Assembly: GCA_947493285.1 (NCBI GenBank)
Contig: CANLQH010000001.1
Location: 248,001 to 312,000 of the forward strand
DNA length: 64,000 nt
Source of the DNA: an uncultured Tenacibaculum sp.
Lineage (GTDB): Bacteria; Bacteroidota; Bacteroidia; Flavobacteriales; Flavobacteriaceae
Reading direction: 5' to 3'
Under the pieces are notes generated by a model. That model was not told where the DNA came from and searched no databases. It saw only the letters and a list, made by a program, of their open reading frames with translations. How positions within the stretch are numbered: the first letter of the stretch is position 1; the number at the start of each line of letters is the position of its first letter. Shown here piece by piece: positions 45,158 to 55,547 of the stretch. The translations under genes were made by a program, and so were the position numbers.

Positions 45158-46336
45158 ATGAAAGAAGATTTTTTAAAATACCAAGGTCAAACAACTTCAC
45201 ATCCTTTAGCTATAGAGATTTCTCATGCAAATGGAAGCTATATTTATGATAGCAATTGTAAAAAGATGTTAGACTTTGTTGCTGGGGTTTCCGCTAATAG
45301 TTTAGGTCACAATCATCCAAAAATAAATGAAGCTATAAAAAGCCAGTTAGATACTTACACTCATGTGATGGTCTATGGGGAATTCATTCAAAAACCTCAA
45401 TTAGAATTGTGCAAAGCTTTAGCCAATACACTACCTAAAAACTTATCTTCTGTTTATTTAGTAAATTCAGGTACCGAAGCTACTGAAGGAGCTTTAAAAT
45501 TAGCCAAACGTTTTACTAATAGAAGTGAAATTATTGCTGCTAAAAACGCATATCATGGTAATACACAAGGTGCCATGAGTGTTTGTGGAGCTGAACAACA
45601 AAATCGTGCTTTTAGACCTTTAATTCCTGGAACTAAATTTATCGAGTTTAATAATGAATTAGATATAGAAAAAATTACTTCAAAAACAGCTGGAGTTATC
45701 TTAGAAACCATTCAAGGTGGTGCTGGTTTTATTGAGCCTAAAAACGATTTTTTAACTAAAGTTAAGCAACGCTGTGAAGAAGTTGGAGCTTTATTAATCT
45801 TAGATGAAATCCAAACTGGAATTGGACGCACTGGAAAGTTTTGGGGATTTGAAAATTACAACGTAACACCTGATATAATTATTACAGGAAAAGGATTAGG
45901 AGGTGGTATGCCTATTGGTGCTTTTATTTCTTCTTTTGATATAATGAATTGCCTTAAAGAAAACCCTAAACTAGGTCATATCACTACCTTTGGTGGGCAT
46001 CCTGTTATTGCAAGTGCTGGATTAGCTACTGTAGAAGAAGTCACTTCTACTAACCTCGTCGAAGAAACTTTAAGAAAAGAAGAGTTGATTAGAAGTAAGT
46101 TCGAAAATCATAAAGCTGTTAAAGAAATTAGAGGCAAAGGGTTAATGTTAGCTCTTTTAGTTGATTCTCCTGAAATAGCTTCAAAAGTTATTTTAAATTG
46201 TTTAGAAGAAGGAGTTATTCTTTTTTGGTTGCTTTTTGAAGGTTCTGCAATAAGAATCACTCCTCCATTAACTATTTCAGACGAAGAAATTAATAAAGGA
46301 TGTGATATTATTTTAAATGAATTGAATAATATCTAA
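45158..46336 (+). CDS. Class III PLP aminotransferase
   Basis: 392 residues. The PLP lysine is in IIITGKGLGGGMPIGAF, the LVNSGTEATEGALKLAKRF motif binds phosphate, and ILDEIQTGIGRTGKFWGFE is typical of the acetylornithine/ornithine/GABA aminotransferase family. The substrate is unclear; ArgD-type or 4-aminobutyrate-type activity is possible. It is five bases from the OstA-like gene, so the two are co-transcribed, and its end overlaps ilvA by four bases tail to tail. Confidence 0.85.
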   Translation: MKEDFLKYQGQTTSHPLAIEISHANGSYIYDSNCKKMLDFVAGVSANSLGHNHPKINEAIKSQLDTYTHVMVYGEFIQKPQLELCKALANTLPKNLSSVYLVNSGTEATEGALKLAKRFTNRSEIIAAKNAYHGNTQGAMSVCGAEQQNRAFRPLIPGTKFIEFNNELDIEKITSKTAGVILETIQGGAGFIEPKNDFLTKVKQRCEEVGALLILDEIQTGIGRTGKFWGFENYNVTPDIIITGKGLGGGMPIGAFISSFDIMNCLKENPKLGHITTFGGHPVIASAGLATVEEVTSTNLVEETLRKEELIRSKFENHKAVKEIRGKGLMLALLVDSPEIASKVILNCLEEGVILFWLLFEGSAIRITPPLTISDEEINKGCDIILNELNNI

Positions 46337-47595
46337 ACCAAAAACTCAAATAAGTTAGGTTTATCATTTAAATATTCTCCGTAGAAATTACGCTCTTTCA
46401 TTCGCCTAATTAAAGGAGTTAAATCTTCTCGCTTTATTAATTCAATTCCAACTACAGCGGGCCCGTTTTCTCTACTTGTTTTTTTAGAATATTCAAAATA
46501 AGTAATATCATCATTTTTCCCTAAAATATCTATTACAAACTCTTTTAATGCTCCTGCTCTTTGTGGAAATCGAATAATAAAATAATGCTTTAGTTGACTA
46601 TATAATAATGCTCTTTCTTTTATTTCAGCTGTCCTTGTAATATCATTATTACTACCACTAATTACACAAACAACGTTTTTATCTCTAATTTCTTCAGCAT
46701 AAAAATCTAATGTAGCAATAGTTAAAGCACCCGCTGGTTCAACTACTATTGCTTCTTTATTATATAAGTCTAAAATAGTTTGACAAACTTTTCCTTCAGG
46801 AACCGTTATCATATCATCTAAATTTTCTTTACAAATATTCAATGTTAAATTCCCTACTTGTTGTACAGCAGCACCATCAATAAATTTATCAATTTTATCT
46901 AGTTTCACATTTTTATTTTCTAAAATAGATGTTTTCATAGAAGGAGCTCCTTCAGGCTCTACTCCTATAATTTTTGTACGAGGTGATAACTGTTTAAACA
47001 CACTTGACAATCCAGAAGCTAACCCTCCTCCTCCTACAGGTACAAATACATAATCTATTGGATTTTCAGATTGATTGATTATTTCTAATCCTACTGTTGC
47101 CTGACCTTCTATAATTTTATCATCATCAAAAGGGTGTACAAATGTTTTACCTAAAGTATCACATACATGTTTTGCTAACTTATAAGCGTCATCAAAAGTA
47201 TCTCCCGTTAATTCAATATCAACATAGTCACCACCAAACATCTTAACTTGTTCTACTTTTTGTTTTGGCGTTGGTGAAGGCATGACAATTGTACCATGAA
47301 TCTTCAATTTTTTGCAAGCAAAAGCTACTCCTTGAGCATGATTTCCTGCGCTTGCGCAAATGATTCCATTTCGTCTGTCTTCTTCAGAAATTGAATTTAT
47401 TTTATTATAAGCTCCTCTAATCTTATAAGATCTTACTTGCTGTAAGTCTTCACGTTTTAAGAAAACATTTGCTTTAAATTTCTCTGAATAAATGTAATTT
47501 TTTAACAGAGGAGTTTCTGTAGCCACACCTTTCAATGTAGCTACAGCTTCCTCAACTGCTTTTATAGTTGGTGTATATGTTGTTTGAATTTGCAT
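46333..47595 (-). CDS. ilvA: Threonine dehydratase, biosynthetic
   Basis: 420 residues. The PLP lysine lies in REDLQQVRSYKIRGAYNK; SAGNHAQGVAFACKKL and VPVGGGGLASGLSSVF are cofactor loops. The C-terminal part (about 330-420) contains one ACT-like regulatory subdomain, VVGIELIKREDLTPLIRRMKERN, shorter than the two-subdomain E. coli enzyme. It deaminates threonine to 2-oxobutanoate, the entry to isoleucine. It is the last gene of the ilv operon, four bases after ilvC. Confidence 0.95.
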   Translation of the reverse strand: MQIQTTYTPTIKAVEEAVATLKGVATETPLLKNYIYSEKFKANVFLKREDLQQVRSYKIRGAYNKINSISEEDRRNGIICASAGNHAQGVAFACKKLKIHGTIVMPSPTPKQKVEQVKMFGGDYVDIELTGDTFDDAYKLAKHVCDTLGKTFVHPFDDDKIIEGQATVGLEIINQSENPIDYVFVPVGGGGLASGLSSVFKQLSPRTKIIGVEPEGAPSMKTSILENKNVKLDKIDKFIDGAAVQQVGNLTLNICKENLDDMITVPEGKVCQTILDLYNKEAIVVEPAGALTIATLDFYAEEIRDKNVVCVISGSNNDITRTAEIKERALLYSQLKHYFIIRFPQRAGALKEFVIDILGKNDDITYFEYSKKTSRENGPAVVGIELIKREDLTPLIRRMKERNFYGEYLNDKPNLFEFLV

Positions 47596-47599
47596 ATTT

Positions 47600-49105
47600 T
47601 TAATGGAAAACTACTGCTTCTTTTTTCTTTTCTTGACTTATTGTTTTCATTGCTGTCATTGACGCTCTTAAGGTTTTTCCTATTTTCTCAATTGGATGCC
47701 CTTGTACAGCTTCATTTACCTTAATTAAATTTAAATTATCTACTTCATTAGAAGATGCATATGATTTACCTATAATAGAAGTATTTACTTTTTTCATAAA
47801 ATCAACCAATAATGGTTTTGCTACATGATCAAATAAATAACAACCATATTCTGCTGTATCTGAAATAATACGGTTCATTTCATATAGCTTCTTTCTTGCT
47901 ACTGTGTTTGCTATTAATGGTAATTCGTGCAAAGATTCATAATATGCAGATTCTTCTTTAATTCCTGATGCTACCATTGTATCAAATGCTAGCTCAACTC
48001 CTGCTCTTACAAAAGCCACCATTAAAGTACCATGATCAAAATATTCTTGTTCACTCACTTCTATTTCTGTTGCTTCAGTTTTTTCAAAAGCTGTTTCTTC
48101 TGTTTCAGCTCTCCATGATAATAAATTTACATCATCGTTTGCCCAATCTTCCATCATTGTTTTAGAAAAATGACCAGACATAATATCATCCATATGCTTA
48201 ACAAATAAAGGCTTAATAATAGTTTTTAACTCTTCTGAAAGCTCAAAGGCTTTTATTTTAGCTGGATTTGATAAGCGATCCATCATATTAGTAATTCCTC
48301 CATGTTTTAAAGCTTCTGTAATTGTTTCCCAACCATATTGAATTAATTTAGCGGCATATGTAGGTTCAATACCTTCCTCCAACATTCTATCAAAAGATAA
48401 AATAGATGCTGTTTGTAAAACTCCACATAAAATAGTTTGTTCTCCCATTAAATCTGATTTTACCTCAGCTACAAAAGAAGATTCTAAAACTCCTGCTTTA
48501 TGTCCTCCTGTCGCAACTGCATAGGCTTTTGCTTGTCTCCAACCTTTATTTTCTGGGTCATTCTCTGGGTGAACCGCTATTAATGTTGGTACTCCAAAAC
48601 CTCTTTTATACTCTTCTCTTACTTCTGTTCCTGGGCATTTAGGTGCGACCATTATTACTGTTAAATCTTCACGGATTTTCATTCCTTCTTCAACAATATT
48701 AAACCCATGAGAATACGATAATGTTGCTCCTTTTTTCATTAAAGGCATTACTGTTTTTACAACTCGTGTATGTTGCTTATCTGGTGTTAAGTTTAATACT
48801 AAATCTGCAGTAGGTATTAACTCTTCAAATGTTGCAACATTAAAATTGTTTTCAATAGCATTTTTATAAGAAGCTCTTTTCTCTTCAATTGCAGCAGGTC
48901 GTAATGCATAAGATACATCCAAACCTGAATCTCTCATATTTAAACCTTGATTTAACCCTTGAGCTCCACAACCAATAATAACGACTTTTTTATCTTCTAA
49001 TGCTTTAACTCCTTCTGAAAACTCCGAAGAATCCATAAACCTACATTTTGCAAGTTGTTCTAATTTTCCTGCTAATGATAGCGTGTTGAAATAATTTGTT
49101 GTCAT
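47600..49105 (-). CDS. ilvC: Ketol-acid reductoisomerase (class II)
   Basis: 501 residues, the long class II form with duplicated C-terminal domain. The NADPH fingerprint [20 protein letters not shown] follows a short N-terminal segment; [28 protein letters not shown] is a family hallmark. It reduces and isomerises acetolactate and acetohydroxybutyrate. It sits between ilvN and ilvA with four-base gaps on both sides. Confidence 0.96.
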   Translation of the reverse strand: MTTNYFNTLSLAGKLEQLAKCRFMDSSEFSEGVKALEDKKVVIIGCGAQGLNQGLNMRDSGLDVSYALRPAAIEEKRASYKNAIENNFNVATFEELIPTADLVLNLTPDKQHTRVVKTVMPLMKKGATLSYSHGFNIVEEGMKIREDLTVIMVAPKCPGTEVREEYKRGFGVPTLIAVHPENDPENKGWRQAKAYAVATGGHKAGVLESSFVAEVKSDLMGEQTILCGVLQTASILSFDRMLEEGIEPTYAAKLIQYGWETITEALKHGGITNMMDRLSNPAKIKAFELSEELKTIIKPLFVKHMDDIMSGHFSKTMMEDWANDDVNLLSWRAETEETAFEKTEATEIEVSEQEYFDHGTLMVAFVRAGVELAFDTMVASGIKEESAYYESLHELPLIANTVARKKLYEMNRIISDTAEYGCYLFDHVAKPLLVDFMKKVNTSIIGKSYASSNEVDNLNLIKVNEAVQGHPIEKIGKTLRASMTAMKTISQEKKKEAVVFH

Positions 49106-49109
49106 TTTT

Positions 49110-49634
49110 TTAGTTGTTTGTTGATAATAAAGTTGATATTTTCATTTCATCTTTGGTTATTGCAATACGTCCTGAACGAATGAACTGCATAATTCCATGT
49201 TTATCTAATGTGTGATATAATTCTTCTATTTCTTCTTTTGTTCCTGATTTTTCAAGCACAAAAAATTCCTTATTAATATTAATTACTCTAGATTTACTAT
49301 TATTAATAATAGTTTGTATTTCATCATTTTCCATCAGTAAATCTGAGCTTAGTTTAAACATACAAGACTCTTGATATATTGTATCTTTATCTGTATGATA
49401 ATAAGCTTTGATTACCTCTACTTGTTTTTCTATTTGTCCAATAATCTTTTTAATCTGTTCTTCAGTTACTTTTACTAACAATGTGATTCTTGAAACACTT
49501 TTTATTTCCGATTTAGAAATATTCATGCTTTCAATATTAATATGTCTTCTTAAAAAGATTCCTGAAATTCTATTCAACAACCCTACATTATTCTCTGTAT
49601 AAACCGAAACTGTATATGTTTGTCTATTTTCCAT
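49110..49634 (-). CDS. ilvN: Acetolactate synthase, regulatory subunit
   Basis: 174 residues: an N-terminal ACT domain ([35 protein letters not shown]) and a C-terminal small-subunit domain. It binds valine or other branched-chain amino acids and stimulates and feedback-inhibits IlvB. Two bases separate it from ilvB. Confidence 0.95.
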   Translation of the reverse strand: MENRQTYTVSVYTENNVGLLNRISGIFLRRHINIESMNISKSEIKSVSRITLLVKVTEEQIKKIIGQIEKQVEVIKAYYHTDKDTIYQESCMFKLSSDLLMENDEIQTIINNSKSRVININKEFFVLEKSGTKEEIEELYHTLDKHGIMQFIRSGRIAITKDEMKISTLLSTNN

Positions 49635-49636
49635 AA

Positions 49637-51370
49637 TTATTCTAATCTTATGTCTGAAACTGATGCTCCTGTTGGTATCATTGGAAATACATTGTTTTCT
49701 TTTTCAACACAAACTTCTAAAAAGTATGCATCTTTAGATTCCATCATTTCTTGAACTGAACTTTCCAAATCTTCTCTTTTTGTCACTCTTTTTGCTTCTA
49801 TACTGTATCCTTTTGCTATAGTTATAAAATCAGGATTCGTCATCTCTGTTGATGCATATCTTTTATCAAAAAACAATTGTTGCCACTGACGTACCATTCC
49901 TAAATACTCATTGTTTAAAACAACAATTTTAACAGCTGCCTTAGTTTGTAAAATAGTTCCTAATTCTTGAATTGTCATTTGATAACCTCCGTCTCCAGCT
50001 ATCATAACCACTTCTCTATTTGGTACTCCCATTTTTGCTCCAATTGCTGCTGGTAAAGCAAATCCCATCGTTCCTAATCCTCCTGAAGTTATATTACTTT
50101 TAGTTTGATTAAACTTAGCATAGCGACAAGCGAACATTTGATGTTGGCCAACATCTGAAACAATTACAGCGTCTCCTCCAGAAGCCTTATTTATTTCTTT
50201 TAAGACCTCTCCCATTGTCAATCCTTCTTTACTTGGAAATAAATCTTCTTTTTTTACTTTATCAAATTCAATAGATTCTAACTTATTAAACTCTTCAAGC
50301 CAACTAGTATGTGAATTCTCATTTACAAATGGTAAAATTTCTACTAAACTCTCTTTTACATCTCCTAAAATAGCTACATCTGTTTTTACATTTTTATCTA
50401 CTTCTGCTGGGTCTATTTCAAAATGGATAATTTTTGCTTGTTTCGCATAAGTGTTCAAGTTTCCTGTAACTCTATCATCAAAACGCATACCTACTGCAAT
50501 TAATAAATCACATTCATTCGTTAATTTATTAGGTGCATAATTACCATGCATTCCTACCATACCAGCATTCAATTCATGATCTGTTGGTAATGCTGATAAT
50601 CCTAAAATTGTCCATGCAGACGGAATTCCTGCTTTTTCAATAAACGCTTTAAACTCCTCTTCAGCTTCTCCTAAAATAACTCCTTGACCAAAAACTATCA
50701 TTGGTTTTTTAGCTGCATTAATTAGTTGTGCTGCTACTTTTACCTCATCTAAATTAACTTCAGGTTTTGCTTTATAACTTCTAATTGATGTGCATTTTTT
50801 ATATTCAAAATCGAACGTCTCGAATTGTGCATTTTTAGTAATATCAATCAGCACAGGTCCTGGTCTTCCTGATTTTGCTATATAAAATGCTTTTGCAAAT
50901 ACTTCAGGAATTTCTGAGGCTTTAGTAATTTGATAATTCCACTTAGTTACTGGCGTAGAAATACCTACAATATCCGTTTCTTGAAAAGCATCGGAACCTA
51001 ATAAATGTTCTGCCACCTGACCTGTGATACAAACCATTGGTGTAGAATCTATTTGAGCATCTGCAATACCAGTTATTAAATTTGTGGCTCCAGGTCCTGA
51101 AGTTGCAATAGCAACTCCTACTTTTCCTGTTGCTCTTGCAAATCCTTGTGCTGCATGTGTTGCCCCTTGTTCATGACGAGTTAATACATGATTAATCTTA
51201 TCTTGATATTTATATAATTCATCATATACTGGCATGATTGCTCCTCCAGGATATCCATAAATTAAATCTGCTCCTTCTTCCAATAAACATTTCACAACGG
51301 CTTCTGCTCCTGAAATATGCAGTTTTTGTTTTGTCTTTGCTAAAGATTGTGTCTGTGGTTTTGTGGTCAT
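49637..51370 (-). CDS. ilvB: Acetolactate synthase, catalytic subunit
   Basis: 577 residues. ThDP enzyme with YGYPGGAIMPVYDELY, the catalytic glutamate in HEQGATHAAQGFARATG, and the ThDP/Mg motif MIAGDGGYQMTIQELGT plus LNNEYLGMVRQWQ. It forms acetolactate and acetohydroxybutyrate, the first common step to Val, Leu and Ile, with IlvN. Confidence 0.97.
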   Translation of the reverse strand: MTTKPQTQSLAKTKQKLHISGAEAVVKCLLEEGADLIYGYPGGAIMPVYDELYKYQDKINHVLTRHEQGATHAAQGFARATGKVGVAIATSGPGATNLITGIADAQIDSTPMVCITGQVAEHLLGSDAFQETDIVGISTPVTKWNYQITKASEIPEVFAKAFYIAKSGRPGPVLIDITKNAQFETFDFEYKKCTSIRSYKAKPEVNLDEVKVAAQLINAAKKPMIVFGQGVILGEAEEEFKAFIEKAGIPSAWTILGLSALPTDHELNAGMVGMHGNYAPNKLTNECDLLIAVGMRFDDRVTGNLNTYAKQAKIIHFEIDPAEVDKNVKTDVAILGDVKESLVEILPFVNENSHTSWLEEFNKLESIEFDKVKKEDLFPSKEGLTMGEVLKEINKASGGDAVIVSDVGQHQMFACRYAKFNQTKSNITSGGLGTMGFALPAAIGAKMGVPNREVVMIAGDGGYQMTIQELGTILQTKAAVKIVVLNNEYLGMVRQWQQLFFDKRYASTEMTNPDFITIAKGYSIEAKRVTKREDLESSVQEMMESKDAYFLEVCVEKENNVFPMIPTGASVSDIRLE

Positions 51371-51381
51371 AATTTATGATG

Positions 51382-53064
51382 TTAAAATGCATCTGTTACA
51401 CACCCTTTAGATGCTGATGCAACAGTTTTTGCATATTTATATAATATTCCTTTTTTATGCTTTAATGCTGGAGCTATCCATTTTGATTTCCTTTCTGCTA
51501 GTTCTTCATCAGAAATTAAAACATTTATAGAATTATCTTCTGCACTAATTCTTATTTTATCTCCAGTTTTTAATAAACCTATTGTTCCTCCTGATTGTGC
51601 TTCGGGTGTAATATGTCCTACTACAAATCCATGAGTTCCTCCAGAAAAACGACCATCTGTAATTAATGCTACTGATTTTCCTAAACCAGCTCCCATAATT
51701 AAGGATGTTGGTTTTAACATTTCTGGCATTCCTGGTCCTCCTTTTGGTCCAACATATCGAATAACCACTACATCTCCTTTTTCTACTTCACCATTTGAAA
51801 TTCCTACATTAGCTGCTTGCTCTCCGTCATAAATCACTGCTTTTCCCTCAAAAAGCAAACCTTCATTTCCAGAAATTTTTGCTACAGCTCCTTCTGTAGC
51901 TAAGTTTCCATAAATTATTTGAATATTTCCTGATGATTTTAAAGCTTTCGTTTTTGGATATATTACATCTTGCTCATCTTCAAAAGAAAGAGGTTCAACA
52001 TCTGCTAAATTTTCGGCTAAAGTTTTTCCTGTTACTGTTAAACAATCTCCATTTAAGTATCCATTATCTAATAAGTATTTCATTACTGCTGGCGTTCCTC
52101 CAACTCCATGTACATCTTCCATTAAATATTTTCCTGATGGTTTTAAATCAGCTATTAAAGGAGTTCTATCAGTTACTTTTTGAATATCATCTAGAGTAAA
52201 CTCAATATCAGCAGCATGTGCAATTGCTAAAAAGTGTAATACTGCATTGGTAGAACCTCCCAAAGCATTTACCAACGCTATAGCGTTTTCTAAAGACTTT
52301 TTAGAAATAATATCTAATGGTTTTAAATCTAGTTCTAATAAATTTTTAATTGCTAAAGCTGTTCTTTCAGCTTCTGATATTTTATTAGGATTTTCTGCTG
52401 GAATTGATGAATTATAAGGCAATGCAAATCCCATACATTCTATAGCAGAAGCCATTGTATTTGCCGTGTACATACCTCCACAAGCACCCGCTCCTGGAAT
52501 AGCTCTTTTTATAATTTCTCTATATTCTTCTTCATCTATTTCTCCTGCTACTTTTTGACCTAAAGCTTCAAAAGCAGAAACAATATTTAATTTCCTTCCT
52601 TTGTAATTTCCTGAGGCAATGGTTCCGCCGTACATCATAATTGATGGACGGTTTAAGCGTAACATTGATATTATAGCTCCTGGCATATTTTTATCACATC
52701 CAACAATAGCTATTAATGCATCATAACTTTGTGCATTTATAACTGTTTCAATAGAATCTGCTATAATATCTCTAGAAACTAGCGAGTAATTCATGCCTGA
52801 GGTTCCCATAGAAATTCCATCGGAAACCCCTATTGTATTAAACCCTAAACCAACCATGTCAGCTATTTTACACTCAACTTTAACTTCTGCAGCTAAATTG
52901 TTTAAATGCATGTTACACGGATTACCATCATAACCTGTACTTGCAATACCCACTTGAGCTTTACTCATGTCTTCATCAGTTAAACCAACTGCGTATAACA
53001 TTGCCTGTGATGCTGGTTGAGATTCGTCTTGCGTTAATCTTCTACTATGTTTATTTAATTCCAT
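51382..53064 (-). CDS. ilvD: Dihydroxy-acid dehydratase
   Basis: 560 residues, normal length. Fe-S cysteines are visible in [22 protein letters not shown] and [15 protein letters not shown]; the C-terminal [17 protein letters not shown] is conserved. It dehydrates dihydroxy-acids to the 2-oxo-acid precursors of Val and Ile. Its ATG shares one base with the ilvE stop. Confidence 0.97.
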   Translation of the reverse strand: MELNKHSRRLTQDESQPASQAMLYAVGLTDEDMSKAQVGIASTGYDGNPCNMHLNNLAAEVKVECKIADMVGLGFNTIGVSDGISMGTSGMNYSLVSRDIIADSIETVINAQSYDALIAIVGCDKNMPGAIISMLRLNRPSIMMYGGTIASGNYKGRKLNIVSAFEALGQKVAGEIDEEEYREIIKRAIPGAGACGGMYTANTMASAIECMGFALPYNSSIPAENPNKISEAERTALAIKNLLELDLKPLDIISKKSLENAIALVNALGGSTNAVLHFLAIAHAADIEFTLDDIQKVTDRTPLIADLKPSGKYLMEDVHGVGGTPAVMKYLLDNGYLNGDCLTVTGKTLAENLADVEPLSFEDEQDVIYPKTKALKSSGNIQIIYGNLATEGAVAKISGNEGLLFEGKAVIYDGEQAANVGISNGEVEKGDVVVIRYVGPKGGPGMPEMLKPTSLIMGAGLGKSVALITDGRFSGGTHGFVVGHITPEAQSGGTIGLLKTGDKIRISAEDNSINVLISDEELAERKSKWIAPALKHKKGILYKYAKTVASASKGCVTDAF

Positions 53065-53951
53065 TAACTCGCTTTTCTTTTTTGACGTAAGTCTAAAACT
53101 TCGTCTTTATATAATTTCATTAATTGATATCCGTGTGAATTCTCCCAATCTAGAGGGAACTTGTAATCATCTAATGATTGTAGTCCAACTACTTCGGCAG
53201 CTGTTCCTGTAAAAAAACAAGCATCCGCATTTTTAAGTTCATCTAATGTGAAGTGCTTTTCTTCGATATATATTCCTGCTTCTTTACATAAGTCAATCAC
53301 TGTTGATCGTGTAATACCAGCCATAATATGTCCTCGAGGCGGCGTAAATAACTTTCCGTCTTTTTGCATAAAAATATTTGCCCCAGAGCATTCTGCTACA
53401 TTACCATTCATATCTAGTAATAAAGCCTCATCATAACCACTGTTTTTAGCTTCATTGGTTGATAAAATTGAATTGATATAATGCCCAGTTACTTTAGCTT
53501 CTACAAAACAAGATTTTGGATTTGGACGCTGAAACGAAGAAGTTTTTACTCGCAATAACTTATCTCCCATGTATTTTCCCCATTCCCAACATTGAATAAT
53601 TAAATTCATTTTATCTGAAGTTGCTAAACTCATATCTGCTCCAGTAGTTATTAATGGGCGTATGTAAGCATCTTTTAAACCATTTCGTTCTAATAACTCA
53701 TAGGTAATCTTTGTTAATTCATCTGCTGTATAATTAAATTGGATACCCATTACTTCGGCACCATATTTTAATCTTTTATAATGCTCTTCTGATTTAAAAA
53801 TTCTTGTTCCATTTGGTGTATTGTAAGCTCTTATGCCCTCAAAAACACCATTTCCATAGTGTAAGCTTTGACTATATGGATTTTCTGATGCTTCTTTTGC
53901 TTTGATAAATTTTCCGTTGTAATAAATTACACTTTGTTCGTTGTAATACAT
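53064..53951 (-). CDS. ilvE: Branched-chain amino acid aminotransferase
   Basis: 295 residues, fold type [17 protein letters not shown], the PLP lysine in the [15 protein letters not shown] segment, the [23 protein letters not shown] motif and FFTGTAAEV are family features. It performs the last step for Ile, Val and Leu. It is the first structural gene behind the tandem attenuators; the 154 bases between the second terminator and this ATG hold no evident gene. Confidence 0.95.
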   Translation of the reverse strand: MYYNEQSVIYYNGKFIKAKEASENPYSQSLHYGNGVFEGIRAYNTPNGTRIFKSEEHYKRLKYGAEVMGIQFNYTADELTKITYELLERNGLKDAYIRPLITTGADMSLATSDKMNLIIQCWEWGKYMGDKLLRVKTSSFQRPNPKSCFVEAKVTGHYINSILSTNEAKNSGYDEALLLDMNGNVAECSGANIFMQKDGKLFTPPRGHIMAGITRSTVIDLCKEAGIYIEEKHFTLDELKNADACFFTGTAAEVVGLQSLDDYKFPLDWENSHGYQLMKLYKDEVLDLRQKRKAS

Positions 53952-54104
53952 TGTTGCTTGTTGTTTTGCTATTCGAAATTATTTTATTGTCTTTTTATAA
54001 ATGATTTTTTTTGTTCTTCTTGATGATATCTACTTGACGGATTTAAAATACATGTATTTGATTTTTAGTTAGTTATTACTTTAATTATCTCATATTCAAT
54101 GCAT

Positions 54105-54138
54105 AAAAAAAGCCTGTATCAAAATTGACACAGGCTTT
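54105..54138 (-). terminator. Second terminator of the ilv leader
   Basis: On the minus strand AAAGCCTGTGTC and GATACAGGCTTT form a 12-bp stem with one G-U and a six-base loop, closing with seven T. It sits between leader ORF 2 and ilvE. Confidence 0.87.
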
Positions 54139-54162
54139 ATTGTATAGCAATAATTATCTGTA

Positions 54163-54228
54163 TCAACTCGGTGGTGAGTTAATAATGACAATAATTAAGA
54201 TTACTACGTTATGTATGCTTAAATTCAT
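54163..54228 (-). CDS. ilv leader peptide 2 (Ile/Val/Leu-rich)
   Basis: A 21-residue ORF starting MNLSIHN and containing VVILIIVII at positions 8-16; 11 of 21 residues are Ile, Val or Leu. It begins 14 bases after the T tract of the first terminator and has no promoter box of its own, so it is translated only from read-through RNA. TTGATACAG (54158-54166), which spans the stop codon, can pair over nine bases with one G-U to CTGTGTCAA in the left arm and loop of the second terminator (54125-54133). The same TTGATACAG sequence recurs in the terminator's own right arm, so the two compete for the left arm, as in classic attenuators. Confidence 0.8.
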   Translation of the reverse strand: MNLSIHNVVILIIVIINSPPS

Positions 54229-54241
54229 ATTTGTTCTAACT

Positions 54242-54274
54242 AAAAAAGGCTTCCTACATGTAGGAAGCCTTTTT
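54242..54274 (-). terminator. First terminator of the ilv leader
   Basis: A near-perfect palindrome with arms AAGGCTTCCTA and TAGGAAGCCTT around CATG, extended by A and T tracts (six T on the minus strand). It lies between leader ORFs 1 and 2 and could also stop plus-strand transcription. Confidence 0.88.
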
Positions 54275-54302
54275 ATAATTTATAGTTATTTAAATGCATT
54301 CC

Positions 54303-54365
54303 CTATCCTCGTGAAATAATCACAATGACAATAATAGAAATGATATTTAAAATTTGTTTTTTCAT
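54303..54365 (-). CDS. ilv leader peptide 1 (Ile/Val-rich)
   Basis: A 20-residue ORF, MKKQILNIISIIVIVIISRG, with eight Ile, two Val and one Leu. It starts nine bases after an AATATTTG box and its stop lies 28 bases before the first terminator. TAGGGAATGC (54296-54305), covering the stop codon and next bases, can pair imperfectly (two bulges) with the left arm GGCTTCCTA of that terminator. Ile or Val shortage would stall the ribosome on the repeated codons and favour this pairing. Amino acid content, position and terminator are seen; regulation is inferred. Confidence 0.82.
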   Translation of the reverse strand: MKKQILNIISIIVIVIISRG

Positions 54366-54374
54366 TTGATGTCA

Positions 54375-54382
54375 CAAATATT
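54375..54382 (-). promoter_or_regulatory. Candidate ilv operon promoter (-7 box AATATTTG)
   Basis: Seven of eight positions match TAnnTTTG, nine bases upstream of leader 1. The same variant is found before the his leader. It lies 44 bases beyond the leuB stop, so ilv and leu are probably separate transcription units. Confidence 0.5.
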
Positions 54383-54425
54383 TAGAATAAAATTTTAATT
54401 ATCCTAATTAATTTTTAAAAATTAA

Positions 54426-55541
54426 TTAAATAATAGTGATTTGTCCCATATGAATATTCTGGAAGTTTAAATTACTATCTTCCTGATGCTGAATATAATC
54501 TGCAATAAAATCTCCTACTTTACTTGTTGAAAACGCCTTTTCTGAATTAATATCTTCTGTAGTAATTCCTAGTTCTAAAGATTTTTCAACAGCCTTTTCA
54601 ATTGCTTGTGCTTCTTCATATAAACCTAAATGTTTTAATAGCATCGCAGCTGATAAAATTGAAGCCAACGGATTGGCAATATCTTTCCCTTTTGCTTGTG
54701 GAAACGAGCCGTGAATTGGCTCAAATAAAGCATTTTCTTTTCCTATAGATGCTGAAGCTAACAAACCAATAGAACCTCCAATAACACTTGCTTCATCTGA
54801 AATAATATCTCCGAATAAGTTTTCAGTTAAAATTACATCAAACTGTTTTGGGTTTAAGATTAGTTGCATTGCAGCGTTATCTACAAATAAAAATTCAAGC
54901 TTAACATCTGGATATTGAGTTGCTAAATTAGTCACAGTTTTACGCCATAATCTTGAAGTTTCTAAAACATTTGCTTTATCAACTAAGGTTAATTTTTTAC
55001 GTCTGGTTTGTGCTGCTTTAAATGCCAAGTGTGCAATTCTTTCAATCTCTTCCTCTGAATAAGAACATCCATCAAAAGCTATTTTTCCATCATCACTTAA
55101 CTCTTTAATTCCAAAATAAATACCGCCTGTTAATTCTCTATAAATGGCTATATCAGTTCCTTTTACAACTTCCTCTTTCAAAGGTGAATTTTTAATCAAC
55201 TTATCATAAGCTTTTACTGGTCGTAGATTAGAAAATAAGCCTAACTCTTTTCGTAAACGTAACAACCCTTGTTCAGGCCGCACTTTAGCTGTTGGGTCAT
55301 TATCATATTTAGGATCTCCAATAGCTCCAAATAAAATAGCGTCCGATTGCTTACATAAAGTCAATGTTTTATCAGGTAAAGGATTCCCTGTTTTATCAAT
55401 AGCACAAGCTCCCATTAAAGCTTCTTTATATAAAAATGTATGATCATATACATCTGCTATAGCATTTAATACTTTTTTAGCTTGTTCTATTACTTCTGGT
55501 CCTATTCCGTCACCTGGAATTACTGCTATATTAAATTTCAT
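54426..55541 (-). CDS. leuB: 3-isopropylmalate dehydrogenase
   Basis: 371 residues. PGDGIGPEVIEQ at the N-terminus, ELTGGIYFG, the DNAAMQLILNPKQFDVILTENLFGDIISDEASVIGGSIG signature and EPIHGSFP are diagnostic. It oxidises and decarboxylates 3-isopropylmalate. The last gene of leuACDB, six bases after leuD; the C-terminal tail (about 355-371) is a little longer than usual. Confidence 0.96.
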   Translation of the reverse strand: MKFNIAVIPGDGIGPEVIEQAKKVLNAIADVYDHTFLYKEALMGACAIDKTGNPLPDKTLTLCKQSDAILFGAIGDPKYDNDPTAKVRPEQGLLRLRKELGLFSNLRPVKAYDKLIKNSPLKEEVVKGTDIAIYRELTGGIYFGIKELSDDGKIAFDGCSYSEEEIERIAHLAFKAAQTRRKKLTLVDKANVLETSRLWRKTVTNLATQYPDVKLEFLFVDNAAMQLILNPKQFDVILTENLFGDIISDEASVIGGSIGLLASASIGKENALFEPIHGSFPQAKGKDIANPLASILSAAMLLKHLGLYEEAQAIEKAVEKSLELGITTEDINSEKAFSTSKVGDFIADYIQHQEDSNLNFQNIHMGQITII

Positions 55542-55547
55542 ATACTT

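Noticed and set aside
54125..54319. A 64-codon plus-strand ORF in the ilv leader
   Set aside because: It runs antisense to both Ile/Val leader ORFs and their terminators, has no coding features and is explained as a shadow.
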